This document shows, piece after piece, positions 36,427 to 45,233 of a stretch of DNA of 64,000 nucleotides. The stretch is from Fibrobacter sp. UBA4297 (GTDB lineage: Bacteria > Fibrobacterota > Fibrobacteria > Fibrobacterales > Fibrobacteraceae). Under the pieces are notes generated by a model. The model did not search any database, was not told the DNA's origin, and saw only the letters and a program-made list of their open reading frames with translations. Position 1 is the stretch's first letter; each line of letters opens with the position of its first letter. The translations under genes were made by a program, and so were the position numbers. The stretch lies in the NCBI RefSeq assembly GCF_002394865.1, contig NZ_DGUZ01000021.1:69583-133582 (forward strand), in the 5' to 3' direction.

Positions 36427-37194
36427 ATGGAAGAAGAAAACGTATCTATAGCAAAACAATTCAAGACCGGATTTGCCGCATACATCAAGGCCATCCGTCT
36501 TATACGCGCAAACAAGCTCACAAGATATTTGCTCATTCCCGCCATTTTGAACATCATTGTCGTGGTCGCGTTCATTTTCTCGGGCGTTGGCATTGGCGAC
36601 TGGATTAACGGCATCATTGAGCGCAGCACCGAAAACATGAACGGATGGATTCACGCCGGCATGGTCGCCATCAAGATCATTCTCCCGATCGTATTCTTTG
36701 CGCTGTTCGTTTTCATTGGCGGAACGATTGTCAATATTTTGATGTCGCCCATTTACACGTTCCTCTCCGAAAAGACCGAAACCATCCTCACCGGGAAAGA
36801 ATTCCCGTTTGACATGAAACAAACTTTCCGCGACGTTTGGCGAGCCCTCCGCATTGCCATCCGCAACACAGCCAAGCAGCTCATCTTGACCGCACTTTGT
36901 CTTTTGCTGAACTTTATCCCAGTTGCAGGGAGCATCGCTTCACTTGTCCTAATTTTCATCATCAATGCGTATTACTTTGGCGTTGGATTCATGGACTATA
37001 CTTACGAGCGCTGGCGCATGTCGCCTAAAGACAGCCGCAACGAAACACATAAACTAAAATTCGTCGCATTTGCAAACGGGGCGGTTTATTCGTTACCGCT
37101 ATACCTCATCTGTGGCTCGTTCATCGCCGCATTTATCGGAGGCGTTTCGACGGTAGCAGCAACGATTTCGCAATTAGAATTCAAAGAAAAATAG
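36427..37194 (+). CDS. EI24/CysZ-family membrane protein
   Basis: The protein has 255 aa with four main hydrophobic stretches. FKTGFAAYIKAIRLIRANKL at the N-terminus and the hydrophobic pattern fit the EI24 domain. The E. coli relative CysZ takes up sulfate; nothing here ties this one to sulfate. The DUF975 gene follows 29 bp later on the same strand. Confidence 0.8.
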   Translation: MEEENVSIAKQFKTGFAAYIKAIRLIRANKLTRYLLIPAILNIIVVVAFIFSGVGIGDWINGIIERSTENMNGWIHAGMVAIKIILPIVFFALFVFIGGTIVNILMSPIYTFLSEKTETILTGKEFPFDMKQTFRDVWRALRIAIRNTAKQLILTALCLLLNFIPVAGSIASLVLIFIINAYYFGVGFMDYTYERWRMSPKDSRNETHKLKFVAFANGAVYSLPLYLICGSFIAAFIGGVSTVAATISQLEFKEK

Positions 37195-37223
37195 ACTATA
37201 TTAAAGAAAAACAAGGAGAAAAT

Positions 37224-37880
37224 ATGGAAGCATTAGATACAGCAAAAATCAAACAAATTGCATGGGATAAACTCGATGGCAAATGGAGCCAGGCAGCTGT
37301 AGCCGTCCTCGTGTTTATACTCATTTCTATAGTAATCGACATCCCTTCGGCATTCTTCGAAAAAGACTCCACCGGCAGAAGCGTCTGGAATATTATAGAA
37401 ACACCTTTCGCCCTAGGCCTTGACATTGGCCTTTACGCTTATTTCCTGAACTTTACGCGCAACAAAGAAACTCCTCTCAAGCGATTGGTCGTTGGTTTTA
37501 CTAGCGGATGGGGCTTTTATTTCAATCTCATATGTACCCAGATTTTGGCATTATTGCTCATCTGTCTATGGGGTTTACTTTTGATTGTCCCCGGCATCAT
37601 GAAGGCTTTTTCTTATTCCCTGATTTACTTCATCATTTTAGACCATCCTGAATATTCGCATTTTGAAGTCCTGCGCAAAAGCAGCGACATGATGTACGGC
37701 CACCGCATGGAACTGTTCGTCCTCTGCTTGCGATTCATTCCCTGGATTCTCTTGGGAATTGTAACTTGCGGCATCGGGTTCCTGTGGGTTTGCCCTTACA
37801 TGACAACCGCTTTCTGCGAATTCTATCAGCAGCTGAAAGCCAAGAACGAAGACGTTCCTGAAGTTGCAACGCTCGCATAA
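37224..37880 (+). CDS. DUF975-family membrane protein
   Basis: The protein has 218 aa. LLLIVPGIMKAFSYSLIYF, a conserved SSDMMYGHRMELFVL and GIVTCGIGFLWVCPYM are typical DUF975 segments. Five or six membrane helices are likely. The function of the family is not known. ACAAGGAG precedes the ATG. It probably shares a transcript with the EI24 gene and ends in a hairpin. Confidence 0.85.
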   Translation: MEALDTAKIKQIAWDKLDGKWSQAAVAVLVFILISIVIDIPSAFFEKDSTGRSVWNIIETPFALGLDIGLYAYFLNFTRNKETPLKRLVVGFTSGWGFYFNLICTQILALLLICLWGLLLIVPGIMKAFSYSLIYFIILDHPEYSHFEVLRKSSDMMYGHRMELFVLCLRFIPWILLGIVTCGIGFLWVCPYMTTAFCEFYQQLKAKNEDVPEVATLA

Positions 37881-37881
37881 C

Positions 37882-37907
37882 AGAAAACAAGTTTTGTTTT
37901 CTATTTT
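37882..37907 (+). terminator. Hairpin after the DUF975 gene
   Basis: AGAAAACAA (37882-37890) pairs with TTGTTTTCT (37894-37902) around GTT. It directly precedes and overlaps the promoter-like element of the HAD gene. Confidence 0.65.
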
Positions 37908-37909
37908 TG
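37902..37909 (+). promoter_or_regulatory. Candidate -10 element of the HAD gene
   Basis: TATTTTTG ends four bases before the ATG at 37914, a further case of a TAnnTTTG-like element close to a start codon with no ribosome site between. Confidence 0.35.
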
Positions 37910-37913
37910 TGAC

Positions 37914-38579
37914 ATGCTCAAGAACTACATCTTCGATTTAGGCGGTGTCCTTCTGGATATCCGCATGAAAAACGCTTACGAACGATTTGTCGCACTCGGT
38001 TTGCCACCCGCTGAACTTGAGCCGGACGGTTCTGCTTACAAGCTAATGGAAGATTACCAGCTCGGGTTCATCACGAGCGCTGAGTTCTGCCAGCAAGTCG
38101 CGGAGAAATGCCGCAATGTAGGCAAGTGCGCCGCAAATGTTTTCGCAAGATGCGCCGCGGGCCCGACAACACCACACGATATCGAAGACGCCTGGAATTC
38201 CATTTGCTTGAGCGTTGCCGACCGCAAATTACAAGCACTCCGCAAACTGCGCAAAATGGAAGGTGTTGCAAGCGTTTCGCTTTTGAGCAATACAAACGAA
38301 CTGCATTGGGAATGCTGTTGCCAAAACTGGTTCAATGCGAACGGCAACAAACTCAAAGACTTCTTCGACAAGATTTTTTTGAGCCAGGAGCTCCATTTGC
38401 AAAAGCCAGACCCTGAGATTTTCAAGACAGCCATTCGCGAGCTCGGAGCCTTCCCCGCCGAAACAATATTCCTTGACGATAGTCCCGTCAACACGGCCGC
38501 CGCAGCCACCTGCGGATTACAGACGCTTACCGTAACGGCAGACGTAGACTGGGTGGAAGAATTAGGGATCCGGCCTTAA
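37914..38579 (+). CDS. HAD-family phosphatase (YihX-like)
   Basis: The protein has 221 aa. Motif I is YIFDLGGVLLDI, motif II SLLSNTN, motif III QKPDPEIF and motif IV IFLDDSPVN, the set of YihX-type sugar-phosphate phosphatases. The catalytic Asp is in FDLGG. Residues about 70-87 (GKCAANVFARCAAG) form a Cys/Ala-rich insertion whose DNA contains the motif AAGATGCGCCGC, which recurs near 57.4 kb. The substrate is not known. Confidence 0.9.
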   Translation: MLKNYIFDLGGVLLDIRMKNAYERFVALGLPPAELEPDGSAYKLMEDYQLGFITSAEFCQQVAEKCRNVGKCAANVFARCAAGPTTPHDIEDAWNSICLSVADRKLQALRKLRKMEGVASVSLLSNTNELHWECCCQNWFNANGNKLKDFFDKIFLSQELHLQKPDPEIFKTAIRELGAFPAETIFLDDSPVNTAAAATCGLQTLTVTADVDWVEELGIRP

Positions 38580-38643
38580 TAAATTGTCCCCTATTGTCCC
38601 TTTCGCATAATCTAAATCTGTTACCGACAGTCCCCACGCCCCT

Positions 38644-38719
38644 GCCTCCAGAGCAAGCGCCGCCAGACTGAAATCGGCATTTTTTCAAGCACAGCGAACT
38701 TGTCTACTGGAGGCTTTTT
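38644..38719. other. Attenuator-like hairpin with repeat unit 1
   Basis: GCCTCCAG (38644-38651) is the perfect complement of CTGGAGGC (38707-38714), which is followed by TTTTT. Inside lies a 34-nt unit (38666-38699) that recurs at 38820-38852. Confidence 0.5.
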
Positions 38720-38769
38720 GGGCAAACACCTTGAATATATCATAATATTTTTTTATTTTTACATTACAT

Positions 38770-38972
38770 AGCGGGGTAACCTGCGACCGGATTTATCGAG
38801 CTTTAGCAACTGCTCTCTTGACTGGAATCGGCAAAATTCAAACACAGAGAACCGTTGTGAGCTGCTCACGTCCCTTTTGGGGCGTGGGTTGTTGTTGTTT
38901 GTTTATGTGTAATGGCTTTGCCGAGCCTCAGTCAATAAGCAAGCAATGGGCAACTCCACGCCTTTTTTTTGC
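38770..38972 (+). ncRNA. Candidate structured RNA
   Basis: An AT-rich promoter-like stretch (38730-38768) precedes about 200 bp with no reading frame. CGGCAAA near 38829 can pair with TTTGCCG near 38917, and CACGTCCC with GGGGCGTG near 38867-38887, giving a rod-like hairpin; a run of eight T ends it. The unit at 38820-38852 repeats one at 38666. Length and shape recall 6S RNA, but I see no sequence signature of 6S, RNase P, tmRNA or SRP RNA. Confidence 0.35.
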
Positions 38973-39014
38973 TCCTTGAATTCAGCGATGTCGCCTCGCC
39001 ACCAAGGAGTTAAA

Positions 39015-39257
39015 ATGAGAAAAGCATTCTTTTTTGCAGCAATCGTAGCAGCAACATCTATATTCAACGCTTGTGCCTTGACCGAACCGCGTGCAGGCTG
39101 GGTCAAGCCCGGAGTATCCCAGTACGATGCTGAAAATGCCTACGCCCAGTGCGAATATGACGTTTCCATGCAAAAACTTGAAACGCCAGCCGAAAAAGAA
39201 AAGACAGTCAAAAACTGCATGATTCGCCAGGGATTCCGTTACGGCTACTACGAATAA
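39015..39257 (+). CDS. Small lipoprotein of unknown function
   Basis: The protein has 80 aa from the ATG at 39015, preceded by CCAAGGAGTTAAA. The signal peptide ends in the lipobox FNAC near residue 20. The mature part has two more Cys, in AQCEYD and KNCMIRQ, and ends FRYGYYE. The pattern resembles short enterobacterial-style YecR-like lipoproteins only loosely. The next gene starts 22 bp later. Confidence 0.75.
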   Translation: MRKAFFFAAIVAATSIFNACALTEPRAGWVKPGVSQYDAENAYAQCEYDVSMQKLETPAEKEKTVKNCMIRQGFRYGYYE

Positions 39258-39279
39258 AATTCACATCAAAGGACACTCC

Positions 39280-40785
39280 ATGAAAAAGACCATTAAGGCA
39301 ACAGTGGTTTTGTTTTTGCTGTTGACCACATCAATTTTTGCACAAAACATGTGCATTGAACTTTGCACGCCGTGCGTGGGCAAGAAAAAAGACCAGACCT
39401 GCAAAAAAGTCGAAGAACACTGCCGATGTGCAGCACTCCTCGATAGCATCAGCGCAGCCAAGTCCGCAAGAGAAACCGAAGTTGCAACAAGCATAGACAA
39501 GCTTTCTCTTGAGTTGCAGCAAGCATGCGAAAACAAAATTTGCACCCGCAAAGTTGTTTTCGAGAACGGAGTTTTCAAAAAAATCCAAAACGAGAACCAG
39601 CCCATTCCCGAAGACGCACAAGCGCTTTACGATGCAAAAATAGCGCAAAGCCAATCTTCGACGACTCGCATTGAGCCTTTGCCACCAATGACAGAAGAAT
39701 GCTCCGGTTTTTGCGGAGATTGCCCTGTCACAGACAAGATGCTGAAAGCAAAGCAGCCAAAGTTCAAAGACAAATTCTGTAAGAAAATTGAACAATCCTG
39801 CAAGTGCATTGATTATGCAATCAACAAGAAACAGCTCGAAGAACAAGCCAAGGCCGATAGCGTCGCCGAATTCGAGAGCAAAGTCCAGCGTATCGAAAAT
39901 GCAAAATTGCTGGCTAAGCAAATACAGGACCAAGCAACCGGAGATTCGGCACAAGCGTTCACCGTTGTTTTCGCCAACAAAGAAATGGTCGCCTTAGACA
40001 TTCAAAAAGCAGAGATTGCATCCAAGGAAAAAGAGCAAGAAACTGTTGCTACAATCGAAGAAAAAATGACGGACTCCGCACAAACTTCTGATTTGCAAGA
40101 AAGTAGCGACAAAGTAACATCAGAAACGGCGTTCAGCGAGCAAAATCAAGACAAAAGAGTTTTCCACGAAGTCGATCCCAGCAGTTCGTTCAAGAGTGAA
40201 AAAACAAGTAAAGACGAAAGCTCTTACATTGGGTTTTCTCTCGCTTTTGAATTTCCAGAAAGCAGAGATTTCTATGACATTTGGTTTGATGGAGCACCGA
40301 AAGATTATGATTTCGGCATAGACCTTGGTTTCCTTTTTAGAACCTATTTCAACAAGGTGGTTTCATTCAACCTTGGATTCAATGCAATTTATCGTTTAGC
40401 AGAATATAACGGGGAATATTTGGGTATAAAATTCAGCACTCTAATGGCAGAAATTCCCTTGGGCTTCCGCTTCGGCATTCCTTTAGGCCCATTACCAATT
40501 TCACCATTTATCAGTACAAGTTTTCACATTCGTAAACCTATTTATCACTGGATTGACCTTGAAATCGGACATCATTACAGCTGGATAGATGATTCTGGAG
40601 ATGGTGCTGCAGCTATCGACGAATGGGAATTCGTTCCTCTGTTGGGCGCTGGTCTGGAAATAAGCCGTCATTTCTCATTTGAATTCCAATGGTATTTGGG
40701 AAGTTTCTGTATTCATGACGGCAGCTTCCACGATGCATACGAATACGGTTCCAGTTGGCGTCTAAAGTTCGAAGCAGCATTCTAA
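39280..40785 (+). CDS. Exported Cys-rich protein with C-terminal beta barrel
   Basis: The protein has 501 aa with a signal peptide ending near residue 20. Residues about 24-190 hold two Cys-rich units (CTPCVGKKKDQTCKKVEEHC and CGDCPVTDKMLKAKQPKFKD followed by CKKIEQSC), a repeat pair of the same design. A helical Glu/Ser/Thr-rich section follows to about residue 310. The rest has outer-membrane beta-barrel strands with a terminal aromatic. It is probably in the outer membrane. Its function is unknown. Confidence 0.75.
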   Translation: MKKTIKATVVLFLLLTTSIFAQNMCIELCTPCVGKKKDQTCKKVEEHCRCAALLDSISAAKSARETEVATSIDKLSLELQQACENKICTRKVVFENGVFKKIQNENQPIPEDAQALYDAKIAQSQSSTTRIEPLPPMTEECSGFCGDCPVTDKMLKAKQPKFKDKFCKKIEQSCKCIDYAINKKQLEEQAKADSVAEFESKVQRIENAKLLAKQIQDQATGDSAQAFTVVFANKEMVALDIQKAEIASKEKEQETVATIEEKMTDSAQTSDLQESSDKVTSETAFSEQNQDKRVFHEVDPSSSFKSEKTSKDESSYIGFSLAFEFPESRDFYDIWFDGAPKDYDFGIDLGFLFRTYFNKVVSFNLGFNAIYRLAEYNGEYLGIKFSTLMAEIPLGFRFGIPLGPLPISPFISTSFHIRKPIYHWIDLEIGHHYSWIDDSGDGAAAIDEWEFVPLLGAGLEISRHFSFEFQWYLGSFCIHDGSFHDAYEYGSSWRLKFEAAF

Positions 40786-40795
40786 AGGAGTTTAT

Positions 40796-41515
40796 ATGTC
40801 CATTAAACTTTATTCACTTATTTTCGCATCGCTTATTTTATTCGCTTGCGCCGACGAAAGTCCAATATCTTCCGTGCAAGATAACATCAGCGAAAAAGAA
40901 CAACAGAAGCAAAAAGAAAAACAAGAAGAAGACTGCTACTACGGCACCAGCAATTATTCCGATTCTTGGTGCTGTACCAATTACGGCTACCAGTGCAACA
41001 CAGCAAAAAGCTCTTCTTCTAGTTATTACAACTACTATTACTCAAGTTCCAGTTATAAAAGCAACAATTCAAGCTCAACTTCATACAATTACCTCACCCA
41101 ATATAAAACAATGAAGTTTTCGCTTACATACTATAAGCAATTAACTTCTGCTTGGGATGGTGTTTCTGCAGGCGGAGCCTACTCCGACGGTGACCCTGCA
41201 ATCAGTTTTACCATATATTTCATCGCTTCTGGCGGACAATCCAATTCTTCATCTACAGAAACATTACTTTCTCTGCAAGACCAAGGATCATGGAGCGGAA
41301 CGGCATCGAAAACAATTACAGTCCCTACCGGAACTCAGAATATAAAAATCTGTCCTAAAGTTATTGATAAAGACGCATTCAGCAATGACGATATGTCTTC
41401 TGGAGAATGTTACACCAAGAATAACATAGGAAAGCTCGCCAATAATTCCAAAGTCGAGCAAAGTGATTCTTACGCAACCAAGTACTCCATCAAGTGGGAA
41501 TGGTACTTGTACTAA
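40796..41515 (+). CDS. Ser/Tyr-rich lipoprotein
   Basis: The protein has 239 aa; TAAAGGAGTT precedes the ATG. The lipobox is LFAC near residue 18. A Lys/Glu/Gln stretch is followed by a Cys-containing segment and a Ser/Tyr linker (about residues 65-100), then a beta-rich domain of about 140 residues. It follows the barrel gene by 10 bp, so the two are likely co-transcribed. A terminator lies downstream. Confidence 0.72.
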   Translation: MSIKLYSLIFASLILFACADESPISSVQDNISEKEQQKQKEKQEEDCYYGTSNYSDSWCCTNYGYQCNTAKSSSSSYYNYYYSSSSYKSNNSSSTSYNYLTQYKTMKFSLTYYKQLTSAWDGVSAGGAYSDGDPAISFTIYFIASGGQSNSSSTETLLSLQDQGSWSGTASKTITVPTGTQNIKICPKVIDKDAFSNDDMSSGECYTKNNIGKLANNSKVEQSDSYATKYSIKWEWYLY

Positions 41516-41538
41516 TGAGTTCAATCATTATCAAGGAA

Positions 41539-41564
41539 AAGGTGGCCATCGAGCCACCTTTTTT
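41539..41564 (+). terminator. Rho-independent terminator
   Basis: AAGGTGGC (41539-41546) pairs with GCCACCTT (41553-41560) and is followed by T. Confidence 0.9.
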
Positions 41565-41610
41565 GCATTAAGACCTCCTCAATTCACTCAAAAAATGTAT
41601 CTTCTATTTC

Positions 41611-42279
41611 ATGATTCTGTACCATGGTTCCGACAAGCAAATTACAGTCCCCACTTTCGGTGCGAGAAACCTGCGTAACGATTACGGGCTAGGATTTTAT
41701 TGCACAGAATCAATTGACTTGGCAAAAGAATGGGCTTGTCAAAAAAATACAGACGGATTTGCCAACCAATATGAGCTCGACAGTCAAGACCTTAATATTT
41801 TAGATTTATCACAAGATAATTTCAGTTTATTGCATTGGCTTACCATTCTGATGCAAAACAGGATTTTTGCACCCAAATCACCTATTGGGCATCAAAATCT
41901 GCAATTTTTTACAGAACATTTCAAATTAGATTACCAATCATACGATGTCATTTACGGCTACAGAGCCAATGATTCTTATTTCTCTTTTGCCAGCGATTTT
42001 CTAGAGAACATTACCCCAATACAAAGCCTCGCTAGTTCAATGAAATTAGGGAGTCTCGGATTACAAATTGTCTTAAAATCGCCCAAAGCTTTTTCACGAC
42101 TGAAATTCATCAAAGCAGAAAAAGCAGAGAAAGAAAAATACTACACGCAATATAAAGAGCGCGATACAACAGCACGTAAAGCTTATCGCGAAAGCTTGCG
42201 CAATCTAAAACCAAGCGAATCTATTTATTTGATCAACCTAGTACGAAACCCGGAGCTTTTGAATGGCATATCCCTATGA
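41611..42279 (+). CDS. DUF3990 protein, ART-fold toxin candidate
   Basis: The protein has 222 aa. The N-terminus ILYHGSDKQITVPTFGARNL followed by DYGLGFYCTESIDLAKEWA is the DUF3990 signature. This family belongs to the ADP-ribosyltransferase fold group, with His in YHGS and Tyr in GFYCT as NAD-binding positions, and is often encoded with an antitoxin-like gene. The next gene overlaps it by 17 bp. Toxin activity is an inference. Confidence 0.85.
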   Translation: MILYHGSDKQITVPTFGARNLRNDYGLGFYCTESIDLAKEWACQKNTDGFANQYELDSQDLNILDLSQDNFSLLHWLTILMQNRIFAPKSPIGHQNLQFFTEHFKLDYQSYDVIYGYRANDSYFSFASDFLENITPIQSLASSMKLGSLGLQIVLKSPKAFSRLKFIKAEKAEKEKYYTQYKERDTTARKAYRESLRNLKPSESIYLINLVRNPELLNGISL

Positions 42280-42712
42280 TGAAATATATCTGGAATCTGT
42301 CCAGAAAAATTTGGGTTTCTTTTTTCAGATATCGCTCCGAAATCTGAATCTATCACCAAAGGATGTTCAAGACGCATTTCTTGCTTCTGATGTATCCAAG
42401 CAAATCGAAATGGGAAATCCTGATTTTTTGTGCGGCAAATCAGGATATGAGCTAGCACTTATAGCTTTCCAGAAAATTTTAACAGACGATATAATTAAGC
42501 AAGCCATTAGCGAAGCGTTCTACCCCGAAGCAGAATACTGGAGCGGAACAGTCCTCGCCTATTGCCAATGGAAAACGGGCAAGTCGTTTTCCACGATTCT
42601 TGCCCAATACCCACTTGAACGGATTCTATCTAATTACCATCTGATGCATGAAGCAGACATCACCAAGATGGTAAACTTGATAGAAAAAGGCTTAAACGCA
42701 AGCAACTCCTAA
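42263..42712 (+). CDS. Partner of the DUF3990 protein, antitoxin candidate
   Basis: The protein has 149 aa. The helical sequence begins YDEIYLESVQKNLGFFFQIS and contains GNPDFLCGKSGYELAL, EAEYWSGTVLAYCQWKTGKS and LMHEADITKMVNLIE, which I recall as a domain that often accompanies DUF3990. The frame overlaps the end of the DUF3990 gene. Its stop meets the convergent flavoprotein gene with a four-base overlap. Confidence 0.78.
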   Translation: MAYPYDEIYLESVQKNLGFFFQISLRNLNLSPKDVQDAFLASDVSKQIEMGNPDFLCGKSGYELALIAFQKILTDDIIKQAISEAFYPEAEYWSGTVLAYCQWKTGKSFSTILAQYPLERILSNYHLMHEADITKMVNLIEKGLNASNS

Positions 42713-43266
42713 ATACTTTTACCGTCGCTGAAGGCGTTCCCAACGCGGCGTTCCATCACGTAGTAGCCGTGACCCGCGGAATCGTAGCAAACCGGAGCAA
42801 GCTTCTCGACGGAGAGCTTTCCGTCTTGATCGAGCACGGATTCATCGGCAGTGACGTTCACGATTTCGCCGAGCAGGAGTTCCGATTCTTCGTCGTAGCT
42901 CACGAGCTTGCATTCAAGCGCAAGCGGCAATTCAGCAACGAGCGGGGCATCGACATTTTCACTCTTGACAGACGTAAAGCCAGCCTTTGCAAATTTATCA
43001 GCCACGCGATTACCACTGGTAATGCCTAAATAGTCGATAGCCTTGATGTGGTCTGCCGTCGCCATGCTCACGGTAAAAGCCTTGCGAGCAAGAATGTTCG
43101 GGATGGTCTTGTGAGTCTTGGCCACGTAAATTGCAACCTGGTTGTTGTCGCTGATAGACCCCCAGGCCGCCACCATGGCGTTCGTCGAGCCATCTTCATT
43201 ATAAGTGGCGATGACCAAAGTCGGTTGTGGGTACAGATAAGTTTTTACTCCGAGATTTTTGCGCAT
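42709..43266 (-). CDS. Flavin reductase-like FMN-binding protein
   Basis: The protein has 185 aa. YLYPQPTLVIATYNEDGSTNAMVAAWGSIS, an HKTIPNILARKAFTVSMA segment and GITSGNRVADKFAKAGF fit the flavin reductase/flavoredoxin fold that binds FMN. It may reduce substrates or transfer electrons; the partner is not evident. AAAAAGGAGCGTCT precedes the ATG. No operon partner is present. The gap 43267-43553 holds nothing beyond AT-rich promoter-like sequence. Confidence 0.9.
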   Translation of the reverse strand: MRKNLGVKTYLYPQPTLVIATYNEDGSTNAMVAAWGSISDNNQVAIYVAKTHKTIPNILARKAFTVSMATADHIKAIDYLGITSGNRVADKFAKAGFTSVKSENVDAPLVAELPLALECKLVSYDEESELLLGEIVNVTADESVLDQDGKLSVEKLAPVCYDSAGHGYYVMERRVGNAFSDGKSI

Positions 43267-43553
43267 AGACGCTCCTTTTTTATTGAATTATAAAAATTTA
43301 ACGACGATCAAGATAGACAAGCCCTGTTCAACTTGTAAAATATTCGCTCACACATTCCGTCACGAATGTAAACAAAAACGTGCAAAACAGAATCGTGACA
43401 AAAGATCTATGGAAAAAATGACACAATCTAGACATACTTGAAATATAACATCGTTTCCTTTTATTCGTAAAAAACATTTATCCATATTAGGCTTTTGTTT
43501 GTTGGTTTTGGCCACATGGAATGTGCTAGTTTAATAAAAAAAAGGAGTACATC

Positions 43554-45227
43554 ATGAAAAACAAATTCTTTTTATCAACCATAATCGCATGCGCATTTAT
43601 GTTTATCAACTGCAGCGACAATACCAACAAAGAAACCACAGAGAAAAAAGGAGACGACGAACCAAAAATTGAAACAGTAATGAGCGTTACGACAGACCAC
43701 GTCCGTGAAGAAGTTCCATCCGAACGCAAATACAAAAGCAAAGGATCGCCCAAAGCACCTGACAATAGAGGAGTGCTAAAGGTTTTGGCAGCATCGTCAA
43801 AAACATCGCCATCTTATTCAATGGCGGATGCCAAATTTTCAAAGGACATCAGCAAAGTCTTGAAAACCGTAGATGGCTTACACACAACCGGGAAAACAGT
43901 TCTCGGAGGAAGGCGCGGGAAATCTGCGGGCTTTTCCGAAGGTGCCGCAGGTTCAGCAGGAGTTAGCGATGGTTTGGCAGGGCTGCTCGGAGGTTCTTCT
44001 TCCATGCTCGCCACATCAGGTTCCAAAACGTATGCCAAGAGATCATCAGCTCTAGCTAAAGCGCCATCAAGGACACATTCAGAGCGTTCATCATCAAAAA
44101 CGGTATACCTCGCTTCTGACAGCGATGAAAGCAATTCTTGGGACGATGACGAACCCGTTTCAAGGCGCAAAAGAAGAGCAAGACATTCCGATGAGCAAGC
44201 ATCAGGACTCCTCACTGCGGGCGAATGGAACGATCTGGAGCATTGGAAATTCTGGACCAACATCATCAACGACAATGATTACAGTGGAAAGATGAGCTAC
44301 TGGAAATTCTACCCCCGAGAACTCGTGGCGGTAAAAGTCGTAGATGGAAACGACGTCGGCATCGCGAACATTCCTGTGACACTCCTCAACGGCAGGCAAG
44401 TAGAATTCACGACCAAAACAGATAATGCAGGTTACGCTTATTGCTGGATTAACTTATTCAACAAATACCAATATCAAAAAAACGATCTTTGGTTAATTGT
44501 TGACGGCGTTGTAATCAACGGGCAGCTCAAGGTTTCGTCTAGGAGAAACAGCAAGTTCAACATCAACACCGTTGTAGACAAAGATGCCCTTCCTGCAAAA
44601 ACAACGGCGGACGTAGCATTTATCGTTGATGCCACAGGTTCTATGAGCGACGAAATCAGGTTCCTCAAATCCGACCTCAATTACATTATCGACCACGCGA
44701 GTTCGGAAAGCAATATTGATTTGCGCACCGCAGCACTTTTCTATCGCGATGTAGGCGACAATTACCTCACTCGCCACGACGACTTCACCAATGACGTCGC
44801 AAAGACCCAGGAATTCGTCTCACGCCAAAGCGCAAACGGCGGCGGCGACTACCCCGAAGCTGTACACTCAGCGCTTGAAGCCTCGTTGCAAAACCTCTCA
44901 TGGGACGAAGGCGCTCGCGCACGCATCGCATTCCTTATCCTTGACGCCCCCGCGCATTACGAAGAAGACATCATCAAAAGCCTCCAAAACTCTATCCGAC
45001 TCTTCGCTAAAAAAGGCATCAAGCTTATCCCTGTAGCGGCAAGCGGTGTAGACAAAGAAACTGAATTTATGCTGAGATTCTTTGACTTGGCGACAGGCGG
45101 CACCTACGTATTCCTCACCGACGATAGCGGCATCGGCAATTCACACATCAAGGCAACCGTTGGCAATTACCAAGTGGAAAGCCTCGCCGAACTGATGATT
45201 AGGCTCATCAAGAAATACGTGGAATAA
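43554..45227 (+). CDS. VWA-domain lipoprotein
   Basis: The protein has 557 aa; AAAAGGAGTACATC precedes the ATG. The lipobox FINC lies near residue 21. A low-complexity Ser/Arg/Gly region fills residues 60-215. An Ig-like or carboxypeptidase-regulatory-like beta domain lies near 260-340. A VWA domain from about 350 to the end has the metal-binding motif in FIVDATGSMSDE near residue 358 and the Asp of LILDAPAHY. VWA domains bind protein ligands through a metal ion. Confidence 0.87.
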   Translation: MKNKFFLSTIIACAFMFINCSDNTNKETTEKKGDDEPKIETVMSVTTDHVREEVPSERKYKSKGSPKAPDNRGVLKVLAASSKTSPSYSMADAKFSKDISKVLKTVDGLHTTGKTVLGGRRGKSAGFSEGAAGSAGVSDGLAGLLGGSSSMLATSGSKTYAKRSSALAKAPSRTHSERSSSKTVYLASDSDESNSWDDDEPVSRRKRRARHSDEQASGLLTAGEWNDLEHWKFWTNIINDNDYSGKMSYWKFYPRELVAVKVVDGNDVGIANIPVTLLNGRQVEFTTKTDNAGYAYCWINLFNKYQYQKNDLWLIVDGVVINGQLKVSSRRNSKFNINTVVDKDALPAKTTADVAFIVDATGSMSDEIRFLKSDLNYIIDHASSESNIDLRTAALFYRDVGDNYLTRHDDFTNDVAKTQEFVSRQSANGGGDYPEAVHSALEASLQNLSWDEGARARIAFLILDAPAHYEEDIIKSLQNSIRLFAKKGIKLIPVAASGVDKETEFMLRFFDLATGGTYVFLTDDSGIGNSHIKATVGNYQVESLAELMIRLIKKYVE

Positions 45228-45233
45228 ATAACT

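Noticed and set aside
38770..38972. 6S RNA or another named RNA gene
   Set aside because: Length and hairpin shape fit loosely, but no diagnostic sequence of 6S, tmRNA, RNase P or SRP RNA is visible, so it is only listed as a candidate.
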